DNA of 13,217 nucleotides from Candidatus Heimdallarchaeota archaeon (lineage in GTDB: Archaea; Asgardarchaeota; Heimdallarchaeia; Heimdallarchaeales; Kariarchaeaceae). The notes beneath the pieces are model-generated. The model was not told the origin of the DNA, made no database searches, and saw only the letters and a list, made by a program, of their open reading frames with translations. The stretch spans positions 1 through 13,217 of the forward strand of contig JAAFKL010000220.1 in the NCBI GenBank assembly GCA_021399405.1. Direction: 5' to 3'. How positions within the stretch are numbered: position 1 is the stretch's first letter; every line of letters begins with the position of its first letter. Positions 12,805-13,217 of this stretch are shown here, piece by piece. The translations under genes and the position numbers were made by a program.

Positions 12805-13197
12805 TCAGTAGATCCGAATAATATTATCAATATTATCGAAACCCCGATCAAAACTCATAATTTCTTTTATCTCGGTAGTACGGCTGTGCCAGATTAAATT
12901 TGCATCTGTGTAACTTAAATGATTGAATTGCTGCATAATTGACATTGTGCCAATTCTTGAAATAGAATTATTTTCAAGAATCTGGATGTCTTTTGAGTTA
13001 ATTAGATCCATATATGTTTGATATGCATTTTTGAATGAGCTTTTTCGAAGCAAAAAATTATAGGTCTCGGTAATTATTGGTTCAGTTATTATAATAGTCT
13101 GAGCTCTTAACAGAGTTTCTGTTAACATATTTGCAGAATTATGCCACTTATCTTTGTTATATTTTAATGCTATCCAGACTACACTATCAACAAACAT
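12805..13197 (-). CDS. Second PIN-domain toxin-like protein
   Basis: A 130-residue PIN ribonuclease, likely VapC-type. Acidic residues are D4 in MFVDSVVWIAL, E44 in EPIITETYNFL, D98 in LSYTDANLIWHS and D117 in IMSFDRGFD, giving the four-acid site. The SYTDA and SFDRGFD patterns are those of the compact VapC group, unlike the LVTED group of the other PIN gene here, so the two are not recent copies. The start ATG at 13197 overlaps an upstream TAA (TAATG) in another frame, which suggests an antitoxin gene ending there. A T7 run follows the stop. Catalytic set complete. Confidence 0.87.
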   Translation of the reverse strand: MFVDSVVWIALKYNKDKWHNSANMLTETLLRAQTIIITEPIITETYNFLLRKSSFKNAYQTYMDLINSKDIQILENNSISRIGTMSIMQQFNHLSYTDANLIWHSRTTEIKEIMSFDRGFDNIDNIIRIY

Positions 13198-13217
13198 TAG
13201 TGTATCACATCATGTTC
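13197..13217 (-). CDS. Possible last codons of an antitoxin gene (cut by window edge)
   Basis: On the minus strand, six codons read E-H-D-V-I-H then TAA, whose last base is the A of the PIN start codon. The one-base overlap copies the TAG/GTG overlap of vapBC. Too short to identify; inferred only from the operon pattern. Confidence 0.3.
   Translation of the reverse strand, partial: EHDVIH

Noticed and set aside
1..13217. tRNA or rRNA genes, CRISPR arrays, transposases
   Set aside because: Looked for on both strands; no T-loop or stem sets, no regularly spaced repeats, and no transposase motifs were seen.

Overview
The window looks like a piece of an AT-rich archaeal chromosome, most likely from an Asgard archaeon of the Heimdallarchaeia type. 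The evidence is an archaeal-type glutamyl-tRNA synthetase, an archaetidylinositol-phosphate-synthase-like lipid enzyme, two separate Rab/Ras-like small GTPases without prenylation cysteines, and TATA boxes about 22-30 bp from most start codons. That spacing implies leaderless mRNAs. The lineage is inferred from gene content, since no rRNA gene is present.

Layout. 1-923: 3' part of katG (catalase-peroxidase), cut by the left edge. 1048-2833 (-): a multi-pass membrane protein with a C-terminal zinc ribbon, and a CDP-alcohol phosphatidyltransferase. 3030-4062 (+): a small two-helix membrane protein and a Rab-like GTPase. 4096-4440 (-): a probable cysteine-containing small protein. 4637-6430 (+): glutamyl-tRNA synthetase. 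6489-7160 (-): a membrane-anchored protein with a 16-bp palindrome between its TATA box and its start. 7280-8316 (-): a GNAT-like acetyltransferase and a zinc-ribbon protein. 8471-8752 (+): a ribbon-helix-helix regulator divergent from the zinc-ribbon gene. 8902-9426 (+): a second GTPase whose only sensible start is a non-canonical ATC behind a strong Shine-Dalgarno. 9934-11373 (+): an extracellular solute-binding protein of an ABC importer, cut short where it runs into the tail of a PIN-domain gene (11333-11509). 11712-12445 (-): a VapBC-type toxin-antitoxin pair (AbrB-fold antitoxin, PIN toxin) with palindromic operators. 12575-12718 (+): a 47-codon ORF divergent from vapBC. 12805-13217 (-): a second PIN toxin with what may be the last codons of its antitoxin.

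The left two thirds is mostly core physiology: peroxide defence, lipid head-group synthesis, translation and GTPase signalling. The right end, from about 11.3 kb, is an accessory toxin-antitoxin island with three PIN-derived loci in under 2 kb and signs of rearrangement. No tRNA, rRNA, CRISPR array or insertion sequence was seen. The most notable points are the ATC-start GTPase, the SBP::PIN junction, the vapBC/micro-ORF divergent promoter with repeated palindromes, the operator-like palindrome at 7163-7178, and the nested inverted repeat at 7191-7237.
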